This document shows, piece by piece, positions 23,867-32,662 of a stretch of DNA of 64,000 nucleotides. The notes beneath the pieces are model-generated. The model was given only the letters and a program-made list of their open reading frames with translations. It was not told where the DNA came from and ran no database searches. The translations under genes and the position numbers were made by a program. Source of the stretch: Arthrobacter sp. FW305-BF8 (GTDB taxonomy: Bacteria > Actinomycetota > Actinomycetes > Actinomycetales > Micrococcaceae); assembly GCF_021789315.1 (NCBI RefSeq), contig NZ_CP084561.1, positions 806,001-870,000 on the forward strand. Reading direction: 5' to 3'. Every line of letters starts with the position of its first letter. Position 1 is the first letter of the stretch.

Positions 23867-25286
23867 CCTCGGCCCCCGCGTGCCGGTGCAGCATAAGGCT
23901 GTCGGCGGTGCTGAGGAGCATCAGCACCGCAATCGACAGGAACGCGCCACGGTATGCGGCCACGCCGCTGCCGTCCGGTCCGGCTGACAAGATGGCGCCA
24001 AGCCCGGACGAGACCAGGGAGTCCGGCTCGAAGAGGCGCAGCAGCAGGGCGCCTACCGCGATGCCGGCCCCCGTGGCCAGCTGCACAAGCGTCGCCGAGA
24101 CAGCATTGGCCGACGTCAGCTGCCCCGGCACGATGTCTGCGTACTGGACAGATGCGTACGCGGAGAAGCCGATGGACCGGAACGCCCCGCTAAACACCAG
24201 GAGCGCGAACACCAGTGGTTCCGGTGTGGCCGGGGTCAGCAGCGCGCAAAGGGCGAAGGTGGCAGCCGACGCCAGGGAAGCGAACACCAGAACCGGCTTG
24301 AACCCGAAGCGCCTGATGAGCGGCGTCGTGGCGGGTTTGATGCCGATGTTCCCGATGAACACGGCGGCCACCATGATGCCCGCGTGCAGGGGGCTCCATC
24401 CGAATCCGTTCTGGAACATCAGCGGCAAGAGGAACGGCACGGCACTGATGGTCAGCCGGTAGATGAAGCCGCCCGAGTTGGTGGCCCGGAAGGTGCGGGT
24501 GGCGAACACCGTCAGATCAAACAACGGGTGGGCCGCGCGTCGCATCCAGAAGACCGCCGCTGCCAGCGCGAGAACCCCGGCCAGAATGCTGGGCCAGGTC
24601 CAAAAGCCGCCGGGGTGGCCGCTGGCCAGTTCAAGGCCCGCCACCAGCGCGCCCACGCCGGCCGTGGTGAGGGCAAGCCCAAGCCAGTCCAGCCGGCGGG
24701 TCCGGTCGCCGGCAACGGCGGGAACCAGGCGCAGGGCGGCGAGGAAGGCCGCGGCGCCGAGCGGCAGGTTGATCAGGAAGATCCAGTGCCAGGACAGGTA
24801 GGTGGTCAGGGCGCCGCCCACGAGTGGTGCGAGGACCGGCGCCAGCAGCCCCGGCCAGACGAGGTAGGCGGTGGCGCGCAGCAGATCAGATTTCGGCGTT
24901 CCGCGAAGCACCAGCAGCGTACCCACCGGCACCATCATCGCCCCGCCCAGGCCCTGCAGGACGCGGCTGACGGTCAGCATCGTAAGGTCCTGGCTGGCGG
25001 CGCACAGCAGCGACGCCAGGGTAAAGACAGCGATGGCCAGGCAAAAAATCCGCCGGGCCCCGAGGCGCTCCGCCAACCAGCCGCTCAGCGGGATGCCCAT
25101 GGCCACCGTCATCAGGTAGGCGGTCATGGTGATGTTCACGCTGGCCGACGGCACCCCGAAGTCCCCGGCGATGCTTGGGATGGCGGTGGTCAGGACCGTC
25201 CCGTCGAGGAACTCCATGAAGAACGTGGCCGCCACCAGCAGGGCCAGCCTGGGGCTCCAGGCCTCGCTGGCAGAAAGCTTGTTCAT
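23811..25286 (-). CDS. MFS transporter, DHA2 (EmrB/QacA-like) drug exporter
   Basis: 491 residues from the ATG at 25286. About 14 membrane segments; hallmark motifs are FFMEFLDGTVLTTAIPSIA in helix 1 with Asp, GWLAERLGARRIF (motif A) and LAPLVGGALTTYLSWHWIFL (motif C of the 14-helix group). It should be a proton-driven exporter in the cytoplasmic membrane; substrates unknown. It stands alone, with its 3' end overlapping the 3' end of the RecQ-like gene (positions 23811-23866). Confidence 0.92.
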   Translation of the reverse strand: MNKLSASEAWSPRLALLVAATFFMEFLDGTVLTTAIPSIAGDFGVPSASVNITMTAYLMTVAMGIPLSGWLAERLGARRIFCLAIAVFTLASLLCAASQDLTMLTVSRVLQGLGGAMMVPVGTLLVLRGTPKSDLLRATAYLVWPGLLAPVLAPLVGGALTTYLSWHWIFLINLPLGAAAFLAALRLVPAVAGDRTRRLDWLGLALTTAGVGALVAGLELASGHPGGFWTWPSILAGVLALAAAVFWMRRAAHPLFDLTVFATRTFRATNSGGFIYRLTISAVPFLLPLMFQNGFGWSPLHAGIMVAAVFIGNIGIKPATTPLIRRFGFKPVLVFASLASAATFALCALLTPATPEPLVFALLVFSGAFRSIGFSAYASVQYADIVPGQLTSANAVSATLVQLATGAGIAVGALLLRLFEPDSLVSSGLGAILSAGPDGSGVAAYRGAFLSIAVLMLLSTADSLMLHRHAGAEVSRPGPVPAEAPRPHRPA

Positions 25287-25399
25287 GCAATCATCCTGAC
25301 ACCGGCATGCGGTTTTGTGCCTTGCTGGTCCGGCACTCGGACGGCCGCGGCCGCAGGTCTGGCGGCCACGCGGCAGGGAAGGGGCCCGGAAACGCAAAC

Positions 25400-25423
25400 G
25401 GCCCCGGTCCAAGGACCGGGGCC
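25400..25423 (-). terminator. Terminator of tRNA-Ser, now separated from it by the IS element
   Basis: GGCCCCGGTCC-AA-GGACCGGGGCC is an 11-bp perfect stem followed on the minus strand by GTTTGCGTTT. Removing the IS and one direct repeat would place it directly after the tRNA-Ser 3' end. Confidence 0.72.
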
Positions 25424-25440
25424 AAACGCGGAGACGGGGG
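25423..25440. repeat. Left 18-bp direct repeat flanking the IS481 element
   Basis: CAAACGCGGAGACGGGGG, identical to 26785-26802. The right copy forms the 3' end of the tRNA-Ser gene, so this left copy is the duplicate left by insertion. Confidence 0.85.
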
Positions 25441-25550
25441 TGTGTAGTTTCACGACATAGTTCTCACATGAGTCGGGACATTGTTCCCAGCTGACGCTTC
25501 GCCGGTGAGTCGGGACATAGTTCATACCCGGTACAGGCTGAGCATGATTC

Positions 25551-26729
25551 ATGTCGAAGCAAAAAGTCATCGTCCTCGCCGTCCGGAACCAAGGGCTGAG
25601 CGTCGCTGACGCAGCCCGCCGATATGGTGTCAGCCGCCGCTGGGTGCACGAGCTCCTGCGGCGTGAAGCAACAGGAGGCATCGCGGCCGTCGAACCCCGA
25701 TCAAAACGGCCTCTCAGCAATCCCCGCCGCACTGACGACGTAGTCACAGCACGTATCCTGGCCCTGCGCCAGGAACTGCAGACAGCCGGACTCGACGCCG
25801 GTCCAGTCACGATCGCCTGGCACCTCGAACGCGAAAACCTCCCCGCGCCCTCAACGTCCACGATCCGCCGGATCCTCCACGCGGCCCACCTGATCACTCC
25901 CGAGCCAAAGAAACGCCCGAGGACCTCCCTGCACCGTTTCGAAGCGCACCAGCCCAACGAGACCTGGCAGTCCGACTTCACCCACTGGCCCCTGGCCGAC
26001 GGGACCGACACAGAGATCTTGAACTTCCTCGATGACCATTCCCGCTACCTGCTCGCATGCACCGCCTACCGGCCCGTCACCGTCATCGCCGTGGTGACCA
26101 CGTTCCTCACAGCTGCCGCCGAATACGGCCTTCCGGCCTCGACCCTGACAGACAACGGCATGGTCTACACGACCCGGCTCGCCGGCGGCAAAGGAGGCCG
26201 GAACGCTTTTGAACACCAACTCCACACGCTGGGCATCACGCAGAAGAACGGCTCCCCAAGCCACCCGCAGACCCAGGGCAAAATCGAACGGTTCCACCAG
26301 ACGCTGAAGAAATGGCTTGACGGACAGCCGCGCGCCCACACCCTCGAGGACCTCAACGAACAGCTCGGCAAATTCCGGCACATCTACAACCATGAACGCC
26401 CGCACCGCGCCCTGGACCGACGCACGCCGGCCACCGCCTACACCGCCACCCCCAAAGCAGAACCCGTAGGAGCGAGGCAAGGGGACCACTGGCGCCAGCG
26501 CATCGACCGCGTGGACCGGTTCGGGAAACTAACCCTCCGCCACGCAGGACGCCTGCACCACATCGGCATCGGCCGCGCCCACGCCGGGAAACACATCCTG
26601 ATGCTCATCCACGACACCGACGTCATCATCAGCGACACCGCCACCGCCACCGGAGAGATCATCCGGGAACTCACCATCGACCCCGACCGGGATTACCAAT
26701 CCAGACAAAGAAAAACACCCCGGTCCTAA
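25551..26729 (+). CDS. IS481-family transposase
   Basis: 392 residues. An N-terminal helix-turn-helix (VIVLAVRNQGLSVADAARRY, SRRWVHELLRR) is followed by an rve/DDE core: first Asp in WQSDFTHWPL, second in TLTDNGMVY, Glu in GKIERFHQTLKKW. A C-terminal extension (about 310-392) is common in longer IS481 members. The reading frame is uninterrupted from ATG to stop, so the enzyme is probably functional. Confidence 0.95.
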   Translation: MSKQKVIVLAVRNQGLSVADAARRYGVSRRWVHELLRREATGGIAAVEPRSKRPLSNPRRTDDVVTARILALRQELQTAGLDAGPVTIAWHLERENLPAPSTSTIRRILHAAHLITPEPKKRPRTSLHRFEAHQPNETWQSDFTHWPLADGTDTEILNFLDDHSRYLLACTAYRPVTVIAVVTTFLTAAAEYGLPASTLTDNGMVYTTRLAGGKGGRNAFEHQLHTLGITQKNGSPSHPQTQGKIERFHQTLKKWLDGQPRAHTLEDLNEQLGKFRHIYNHERPHRALDRRTPATAYTATPKAEPVGARQGDHWRQRIDRVDRFGKLTLRHAGRLHHIGIGRAHAGKHILMLIHDTDVIISDTATATGEIIRELTIDPDRDYQSRQRKTPRS

Positions 26730-26741
26730 GACCGGGGTGTT
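26714..26741 (+). terminator. Terminator within the IS after the transposase
   Basis: AACACCCCGGTC-CTAA-GACCGGGGTGTT is a 12-bp perfect stem overlapping the transposase stop region. Confidence 0.75.
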
Positions 26742-26784
26742 ACCGATGACTCGACTCATCCGTGAAGGATGTCCCGACTCACCA

Positions 26785-26802
26785 CAAACGCGGAGACGGG
26801 GG
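26785..26802. repeat. Right 18-bp direct repeat at the tRNA-Ser 3' end
   Basis: CAAACGCGGAGACGGGGG, identical to 25423-25440. Positions 26791-26802 belong to the tRNA itself (discriminator, acceptor stem and start of the T stem). Confidence 0.85.
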
Positions 26803-26878
26803 GATTTGAACCCCCGGTGGAGTTGTGCCCCACACTTCATTAGCAGTGAAGCCCATTCGGCCGCTCTGGCACGTCTCC
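26791..26878 (-). tRNA. tRNA-Ser (anticodon GCT)
   Basis: Minus strand, 88 nt with a long variable arm as expected for serine. Acceptor GGAGACG pairs with CGTCTCC; the anticodon stem-loop within CTTCACTGCTAATGAAG gives GCT; the T-arm is GGGGGTTCAAATCCCCC. The gene is intact; the IS lies just beyond its 3' end. Confidence 0.96.
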
Positions 26879-26978
26879 AATTGCTATTCCTAGCCCACCA
26901 AGGATACGCAGAACCGGCCATCCAGTGCAAAACGGCCGGGGTGGCCCGCCGAAAACGCGCCCGCCCCGGCAAACCACC

Positions 26979-27043
26979 GGAGTTTTTGTCCAGATAATGC
27001 GGGCTGAAGGGCCCCTAACTCGCGATATCTGGACAAAAAATCC
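26979..27043. repeat. Dispersed palindromic repeat, copy 3
   Basis: 65 bp with 18-nt arms GGAGTTTTTGTCCAGATA and TATCTGGACAAAAAATCC (one mismatch). It lies 58 bp past the stop of the prolyl oligopeptidase gene and may serve as its transcription end. Confidence 0.87.
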
Positions 27044-27100
27044 AGAAGGTTGGGCGGGAAACTTCAGGTGGGTTGCTGCAAAGTCCCGAAGGAGCCGCGG

Positions 27101-29365
27101 TCAGGCGGTGCCTTCTGCCAGCGCCTTCCACAGGAAGTGCTGGCTGCGGCCCTGGAGCGCGGCAGCCTGCCGGTTGTCCGAAGCGCCGGCATGCCCGCCC
27201 TCCAGCGCTTCGTGGAACCAGACGTTGGGGATGCCCATGGCCAGCATGCGCGCGGCCATCTTCCTGGCCTGCACCGGACCCACCCTGTCGTCGGATGTTG
27301 CGGTCCAGATGAAGGTTTCCGGGTACTCCACACCGTCCTTCAGCTGGTGGTACGGGGAGAAGGTCCTGATGAATTCCCAGTGCTCGGGCAGGTCGGGGTC
27401 GCCGTACTCGGCAATCCATGAGTGACCCGCCGACAGCTTGGTGTACCGGCGCATGTCCAGCAGCGGCACCCCGCAGGACACTGCGCCGAACAGTTCGGGA
27501 TACCGTGTCAGCATGTTGCCCACGAGCAGGCCGCCGTTGGAGCCGCCGACGCAGCCGAGACGCTCGCGGCTGGTGACGCCCCGGGAGACCAGGTCCCTGG
27601 CTACCGCCGCAAAGTCCTCGTAGGCGCGGTGCCGGTTTTCCTGCAGTGCCGCCCGGTGCCAGGAGGGGCCGTATTCCCCGCCGCCGCGGATGTTGGCCAC
27701 AACGTACACACCGCCCCGGCTGTGCCCCTCCGCAAGGCCGTCACCCGGAACTGCTGCCGTGCGCCGCTCCAGCCACGCCCGGCCGATGGTGCCGCTGTAC
27801 GCCGGCGTACGTGAGACCTCGAAGCCGCCGTAGCCGGAGAGCTGGGTGGGGTTCTGCCCGTCCAGGACCAGGCCGCGGGCCGCCACCTGGAAGTACGGTA
27901 CCTTCGTGCCGTCCGCGGAGACGGCGAAGTGCTGCTCTACCTCGTAGTCGGCTTCGTTGAAGAACGACGGCGACGCCTTCACCTCCGCATGGCTGCTCAC
28001 CACAACTGCCGCTGGCGTTTCGCCGGAAGTCCTGCCGGGAGCCCCGCCGGCGGCGCTGGTGGGTGTGCCGCGGGTCAGGGTGCCGCGGGTCAGGGTGCTG
28101 GGCGTCGTGAAGCCGGTGGCCACGAGCCAGAAGTCGTCCCCGCACCCTGCTCCGTCGGATCCGCCGTCAGCCTCGTCCTCGTCATCCACGGCGAAGGCGT
28201 TGACATCGTGCAGCGGCGGGCAGGCGTCGAGCTGCGAGGACCGCCACGAGTCGGCAGGATCGAGAACACGGATTTCCGAGGATACGTCCTTCAGCAGGTT
28301 CAGCAGCAGGAAGTTCCGGGTCCAGCTCCAGGACTGCAGGGACGTGTGCGCGTCCGGGGCGAAGAGAACCGTCAGCTCGCGCTCGCCGGCGAGGTACGCC
28401 TGGAAATCGGCGGCGATCAGGGAACCGGCCGGGTAGGTGGTGCCGTTCACCGTCCAGTCACGCTGCGGCCTGAACAGCAGCCACTCCCGGTGCACGCCCG
28501 TGTTCACGTCGGTGGGCACGTCCACCTGCACCCAGCCACCGTCCTGCAGCACCGAAGTGCGGCGGTTGAAGAAGTCGATCCAGTCCACCGCGAACGTCCG
28601 CTCAAAGCCGGGTGTGGAGTCGTGGGCCACGATCGCCATCATGTGGTCCTCGGGGATCTCGAAGATGCGCGGCGCATCGCTCAGGGACTGGCCCCGGCGC
28701 AAGCGCACGGCGGTGCGGGCGTACGAGGACGCCGTGCGGGGGAGATCCTCTGCGGTGCTGGCGACCAGCAGCGTGTCCGCATCGAGCCACGAGACGTTCC
28801 CCTTCGCCGTCGGGACATCAAAACCGCCGGCGGCGGGATCAACGAAGGCGCGGGTCTCGACGTCGAACTCACGGTAGCGGTTGGCGTCGCCGCCGTCGGG
28901 GGAGAGCGCCACCAGGGCACGCCGGTAGGGCTGCCCCGGTTCCGGCCGGAGCAGGTTTGCGCCATGGAAGACCCACTCCACGCCGTCGGCAGCCGCCAAG
29001 GCATCCACGTCGAGGAGGACGTCCCACTCCGGCGCGTCGCTGCAGTAGCTGTCCCAGCTGGTCCGGCGCCATAGGCCCTTGGGGTTCTGCCGGTCCTTCC
29101 AGAAGTTGTAGTACCACTCGCCGTGCTTGCTCACCATGGCGATCTTGTCCGTCGAATCCAGCACCTCGAGGATCTCGCCCTCGAGCCGGGCGTAGTCGGC
29201 ATCCTCGAGCAGGTCCTCCGTGCGGGCATTCTGCTCGCGCACCCAGGCCAGCTGTTCCTCGCCGTAGATGTCCTCCAGCCAGATGTTCTCGTCGGTGGGC
29301 GCGGGGGCGGTCCCGGTGGGAGCGGCGCCGGACGCGGGGGCAGAATCAGCTGCAGTGGTGGTCAT
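27101..29365 (-). CDS. Prolyl oligopeptidase family serine peptidase (S9)
   Basis: 754 residues from the ATG at 29365; the frame is open upstream but into the divergent promoter. The N-terminal beta-propeller begins WLEDIYGEEQLAWVREQN. The catalytic domain has the nucleophile in CVGGSNGGLLVGN, the Asp in SDDRVGPVQARK and the His in LEGGHAGAS. No signal peptide is seen, so it should act in the cytoplasm on short proline-containing peptides. A repeated Thr-Pro/Leu-Thr-Arg-Gly stretch (STLTRGTLTRGTPT, about 470-483) interrupts the propeller and looks like a local expansion. Confidence 0.93.
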   Translation of the reverse strand: MTTTAADSAPASGAAPTGTAPAPTDENIWLEDIYGEEQLAWVREQNARTEDLLEDADYARLEGEILEVLDSTDKIAMVSKHGEWYYNFWKDRQNPKGLWRRTSWDSYCSDAPEWDVLLDVDALAAADGVEWVFHGANLLRPEPGQPYRRALVALSPDGGDANRYREFDVETRAFVDPAAGGFDVPTAKGNVSWLDADTLLVASTAEDLPRTASSYARTAVRLRRGQSLSDAPRIFEIPEDHMMAIVAHDSTPGFERTFAVDWIDFFNRRTSVLQDGGWVQVDVPTDVNTGVHREWLLFRPQRDWTVNGTTYPAGSLIAADFQAYLAGERELTVLFAPDAHTSLQSWSWTRNFLLLNLLKDVSSEIRVLDPADSWRSSQLDACPPLHDVNAFAVDDEDEADGGSDGAGCGDDFWLVATGFTTPSTLTRGTLTRGTPTSAAGGAPGRTSGETPAAVVVSSHAEVKASPSFFNEADYEVEQHFAVSADGTKVPYFQVAARGLVLDGQNPTQLSGYGGFEVSRTPAYSGTIGRAWLERRTAAVPGDGLAEGHSRGGVYVVANIRGGGEYGPSWHRAALQENRHRAYEDFAAVARDLVSRGVTSRERLGCVGGSNGGLLVGNMLTRYPELFGAVSCGVPLLDMRRYTKLSAGHSWIAEYGDPDLPEHWEFIRTFSPYHQLKDGVEYPETFIWTATSDDRVGPVQARKMAARMLAMGIPNVWFHEALEGGHAGASDNRQAAALQGRSQHFLWKALAEGTA

Positions 29366-29426
29366 GCGCCCATCCAAACAACATCCCCGCTCAGCTAGCA
29401 AGTCACATGCCGATACTCTGGAAGGC

Positions 29427-31418
29427 GTGGTTATTTCGCAGAGCATCCGGACCGCGCTCATCGGCGCCGGTCCGAGGGGTACCAGCGTGCTGGAGCGGCT
29501 GCTCGCCAACTGGTCCGCCGGCCGCCCTGCCGGCGCCCGCCTGCACATCGACGTCATCGATCCGTTTCCGGCCGGCCCGGGGCACGTCTGGCAGCCCGGC
29601 CAGTCCCGCCTTTACCTGATGAACACGCAGTCCTTTTACCCCACGCTGGTCCCCGAGGACACGGGGCTGGCCGCGCCCGTGGCCGGCACCACCTTCGACC
29701 GCTGGCGGACAGCCCAGCAGCGCAGCCCCCTGCCGGAGCTCACCGACGACGAGCGGGCGGAACTCGCCGTCTTGGGATCCGGCGACTTCCCCAGCCGCGC
29801 CATCTACGGCCGCTACCTGCGGTCCACGGTCGAGGAGTTGCTCGCCGCGCTGCCCGACGGCGTCACCATCGAGATGCACCAGGCGACGGCTACCGCTGTG
29901 CGCCGGCAGCCGGACGGAAGGTTCGAGGTCGACCTGGACGCCGTTGAAACGAACGACGGCGGACTGGACGGGGGCGCGACGCTGACCGTCGATTCGGTGG
30001 TGCTTGCGCTGGGCCACCTCCCGTCCCGCCTCAGCCCCGAACAGCGCGAGCTGCAGTCGGCCGCCGGGCAGTTTGGCCTGCGCTACCTCCCGCCGGCGGT
30101 TCCGGCCGACATCGACTGGAGCGTGGTTCCGGCCCAGGAGCCGGTGCTGGTCCGCGGGATGGGCCTGAACTTCTTCGACGTGATGGGCCAGCTCACGGAG
30201 GGGCGGGGCGGGAAGTTCGTGGAGGCAGGGGACGCCCTCGAGTACCTGCCCTCGGGCCAGGAGCCGATCATCTTCGCCGCGTCCCGCCGCGGCACGCCGT
30301 ACCGGACCAAGGCCACCCTCTCGGGCTACTACCCGGCGTCGGTCACGCTCCGCTACTTCACCGGGAAAGCGCTGCAGAGGTTCGCCGCCGCCGGAATTGT
30401 TCCGGCATTCGACCACGACCTCTGGCCGCTGCTGCACCGGGACGCGCTCTGGGCCTACTACACAACCCTCGTGCGCTCGCAGCCGGACGCCGTGCAGGAC
30501 CACGACGCGTTCCTCAAGGAGCTGGACGAGGCCCTGCACCCGCATGCCCACAGCACCGGCCGGTGGGAAGAGGACTTCAACGCCGTCATCGGCCGCCATG
30601 TCCATCCGGGCAGCAGGCTGGACCTGCGCGGCCTGGCCGCCCCGCTGTCCGGGCGGAGCTTTGCTTCGCGTGCCGAGCTGGACGCCGCGGTGGTCGAGTA
30701 CCTCGACGACGATGCCCGGCGCTCAGCGCTCGGCGAGGATGATCCTGTCAAGATGGCCATCGGCGCGCTGCACCACGGACGCGCCGTGCTGAAATCGGTG
30801 GTGGCCGACGGCGGCATCACCGATGAGTCGTGGGTCGCCGGCCTGCGGGGCTGGTTTGAGTCGCTGGTGGAAGGGCTGGCCAGCGGTCCTCCGGCGCTGC
30901 GCGCCGAGCAGTTGGCGGCTCTGGCGCGCGCCGGAATTGTTAGCTTCGTGGGCCCGGACCCCAAGTTCGGCGTGGCCCGCGGGAAGCGCGCCTTCACCGC
31001 TGCCTCGCCGTGGGTGCGAGGTGGTGCCGCCGAAGCACACACGCTGGTGGAGGCACTGGCGCCGGCCAACCGCGTGGCACTCAACGAGTCCCCGCTGCTG
31101 GAACAGCTCCTTGCCGACGGGCTGGTCCGGCCGCGAACCATGATGACGGTGGAGGGAATCCCGGTGCAGTCCTCCGGGCTCGACGTCCGCCCGCACCCGT
31201 ACCGGCCGGTTGCCGCGAACGGCGAGGTTACGGACCGGATGTACGTGCTGGGGCTGCAGCTCTCGGCCACGCAGTGGGGAACCGCCATTGCTGCCGAAGC
31301 GGCGCAGCAGGCCGGTCCTGTGTACCCCAGCGGGCAGCGCACGCTCCGCGACGCCGATGAGATCGCCCGTGCCATCCTCGGCCTGGCCCCACACGCTTCC
31401 TCAGCTCCTGCCGTTTGA
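29427..31418 (+). CDS. FAD/NAD(P)-binding protein (NAD_binding_9-like)
   Basis: 663 residues from a GTG preceded by GGAAGG. The N-terminus TALIGAGPRGTSVLERLLA is a dinucleotide-binding fold of the FAD-NAD(P)-binding group, followed by VLALGHLPSRLSP and a long C-terminal region with a second nucleotide-fold remnant. Relatives are oxidoreductases or hydroxylases of unknown substrate. It is divergent from the peptidase gene with 61 bp between. Its last codons lie in the first unit of a 32-bp tandem repeat. Confidence 0.8.
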   Translation: MVISQSIRTALIGAGPRGTSVLERLLANWSAGRPAGARLHIDVIDPFPAGPGHVWQPGQSRLYLMNTQSFYPTLVPEDTGLAAPVAGTTFDRWRTAQQRSPLPELTDDERAELAVLGSGDFPSRAIYGRYLRSTVEELLAALPDGVTIEMHQATATAVRRQPDGRFEVDLDAVETNDGGLDGGATLTVDSVVLALGHLPSRLSPEQRELQSAAGQFGLRYLPPAVPADIDWSVVPAQEPVLVRGMGLNFFDVMGQLTEGRGGKFVEAGDALEYLPSGQEPIIFAASRRGTPYRTKATLSGYYPASVTLRYFTGKALQRFAAAGIVPAFDHDLWPLLHRDALWAYYTTLVRSQPDAVQDHDAFLKELDEALHPHAHSTGRWEEDFNAVIGRHVHPGSRLDLRGLAAPLSGRSFASRAELDAAVVEYLDDDARRSALGEDDPVKMAIGALHHGRAVLKSVVADGGITDESWVAGLRGWFESLVEGLASGPPALRAEQLAALARAGIVSFVGPDPKFGVARGKRAFTAASPWVRGGAAEAHTLVEALAPANRVALNESPLLEQLLADGLVRPRTMMTVEGIPVQSSGLDVRPHPYRPVAANGEVTDRMYVLGLQLSATQWGTAIAAEAAQQAGPVYPSGQRTLRDADEIARAILGLAPHASSAPAV

Positions 31419-31500
31419 CCCCACACGCTTCCTCACCTCCTGCCGCTTGAGCGCGGATGCTTCCTCACCTCCTGCCGTTTGACCCCACACGCTTCCTCAG
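31387..31500 (+). repeat. 32-bp tandem repeat, about 3.5 copies
   Basis: Units begin at 31387, 31419, 31451 and 31483 (the last partial, 18 bp). Each full unit contains GCTTCCTCA[GC]CTCCTGCCG and ends in TTGA or TTTGA. Unit 1 is coding and supplies the stop of the FAD-binding protein; the rest are noncoding copies of the gene end. Confidence 0.9.
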
Positions 31501-31536
31501 TGACCGGCGGAGCACCACCCCGGGCGAGCACAAAGA

Positions 31537-31576
31537 ATGCCGGCTGGCAGCTTCCTTCGAAACTGCCAGCCGGCAT
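31537..31576 (-). terminator. Terminator between the FAD-binding and VOC genes
   Basis: ATGCCGGCTGGCAG and its exact inverse CTGCCAGCCGGCAT enclose a 12-nt loop, 18 bp after the stop of the minus-strand VOC gene; it may act in both directions. Confidence 0.75.
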
Positions 31577-31593
31577 CCCTTCAACGAACGTGG

Positions 31594-32415
31594 CTACAGG
31601 GCGCCCTGTCCGCCCGTTTCGGCGTCGCCCGCGTTCCCCTGGCCGGTGTCGGCCACGAGCTTGAACCGCGCCCCGGTGGGGTCTGTCAGCGTGGCCAGCC
31701 GGCCGTGGGGCGTGTCATCCGGTCCGTCAAGAACTGTCGCACCCAAGCTGACGGCCTTGTCGATCGAAGCGTCAGCGTCCGCCACCGCGAAATAGACGAC
31801 CCAGTTGGAGGGGACTTCGGCGGGAAGGTCGGCCGACGCGTCATATATCCCTGCTTTTGCCTCCCGGCCGGCGCCCAGGGTTGTGTACCGGAACTCCGGG
31901 GTGTCGCTCATGACGTCGGTGTCCCAGCCGAACACGTCCTGATAGAACTTCACCGCGGCGGAGTAGTCCTTGGTGTGAAGCTCGTGCCAGGCCGGGGCGC
32001 CCGGCTCGCCAACAAGCTCGTAACCGCGCATCTCCCGCGGCTGCCACACACCTATCGTGGCACCGGAGGCGTCACCAAAGAACGCCATGTGGCCCTGTTC
32101 CGGGACGTCCATGGGTTCCATGAACACCTGGCCACCGTTTGCGGCAACCGCCGCGGCTGTGGCGGCGGCGTCGTCGGACCACAGGTAGGTGGACCACATG
32201 TCCGGCATGCCCTCCTGGCCCTCCTGCTTCTGCATGATGCCGGCGACGGTCTTGCCGTCCTTCTGGGCTGTGATGTAGCCGCCGTACTTTTCCTGGTCTC
32301 CGGTCTGGAAGTCCCAGCCGAACAGTTCGCCATAGAACTGTTTCGCCTGGTTCGCGTCGGTGGTCATGAGGTCGACCCAGCAGGGGGCGCCGGGCGTGGG
32401 TTCGGACGTAGGCAT
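31594..32415 (-). CDS. VOC-superfamily protein with two glyoxalase-like domains
   Basis: 273 residues. Two tandem vicinal-oxygen-chelate domains: residues about 8-125 (PCWVDLMTTDANQAKQFYGELFGWDF) and 140-265 (PAWHELHTKDYSAAVKFYQDVFGWDT, ending ATLTDPTGARFKLV). The double VOC form with FYGELFGW is common in actinobacterial glyoxalase/bleomycin-resistance-like proteins. Metal ligands are not fully identifiable, so the activity is unknown. Confidence 0.88.
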   Translation of the reverse strand: MPTSEPTPGAPCWVDLMTTDANQAKQFYGELFGWDFQTGDQEKYGGYITAQKDGKTVAGIMQKQEGQEGMPDMWSTYLWSDDAAATAAAVAANGGQVFMEPMDVPEQGHMAFFGDASGATIGVWQPREMRGYELVGEPGAPAWHELHTKDYSAAVKFYQDVFGWDTDVMSDTPEFRYTTLGAGREAKAGIYDASADLPAEVPSNWVVYFAVADADASIDKAVSLGATVLDGPDDTPHGRLATLTDPTGARFKLVADTGQGNAGDAETGGQGAL

Positions 32416-32530
32416 GGTCTGCTCCTGGTGTGGTCAGCGAGATGTTCCCGCAGGTCATGGAGGTGCTACGGACAGAACCGAGACTATGCCGGGGGTATCA
32501 CAGTTTCAATGGGGGTCAGGCGGGGTGCGC

Positions 32531-32662
32531 TCAGCGCTGGTCCGAGTATGACGTGCCCGGCTCCTGGTCGTCGTCGGCCTCTACCCACTCGGTGAAGTCC
32601 TTCAGGGACATGCACCAGTAGTAATCGGAGTAGTGCAGGCTCTGTTTTTCAGCCTTGCCCAT
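32531..32662 (-). CDS. Small conserved-looking protein (43 residues)
   Basis: The ATG at 32662 opens a 43-codon frame: MGKAEKQSLHYSDYYWCMSL, then DFTEWVEADDDQEP and a stop. It is aromatic and acidic and reads like a real small soluble protein; a G-rich tract (GGGGGTCGAGG) precedes the ATG. No family is known to me. It lies between the VOC gene and tRNA-Ser. Confidence 0.5.
   Translation of the reverse strand: MGKAEKQSLHYSDYYWCMSLKDFTEWVEADDDQEPGTSYSDQR

Larger units (their letters stand above)
25441..26784 (+). mobile_element. IS481-family insertion sequence
   Basis: 1344 bp, bounded by 18-bp direct repeats and starting TG and ending CA. The right terminus, read inward, begins TGGTGAGTCGGGACAT; related copies of GAGTCGGGACAT occur twice near the left end (25470-25482 and 25507-25518), and 25504-25518 is an exact 15-bp inverse of 26769-26783. 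One intact transposase gene fills the element, followed by its own terminator. All parts look intact, suggesting recent activity. Confidence 0.86.

Noticed and set aside
25400..26878. Genomic island integrated at tRNA-Ser
   Set aside because: The direct repeats enclose only a single 1.34-kb IS481 element; no integrase or cargo genes are present.
31387..31500. Possible CRISPR array
   Set aside because: The 32-bp units are directly adjacent with no spacers, and no cas gene is present; it is a tandem repeat.
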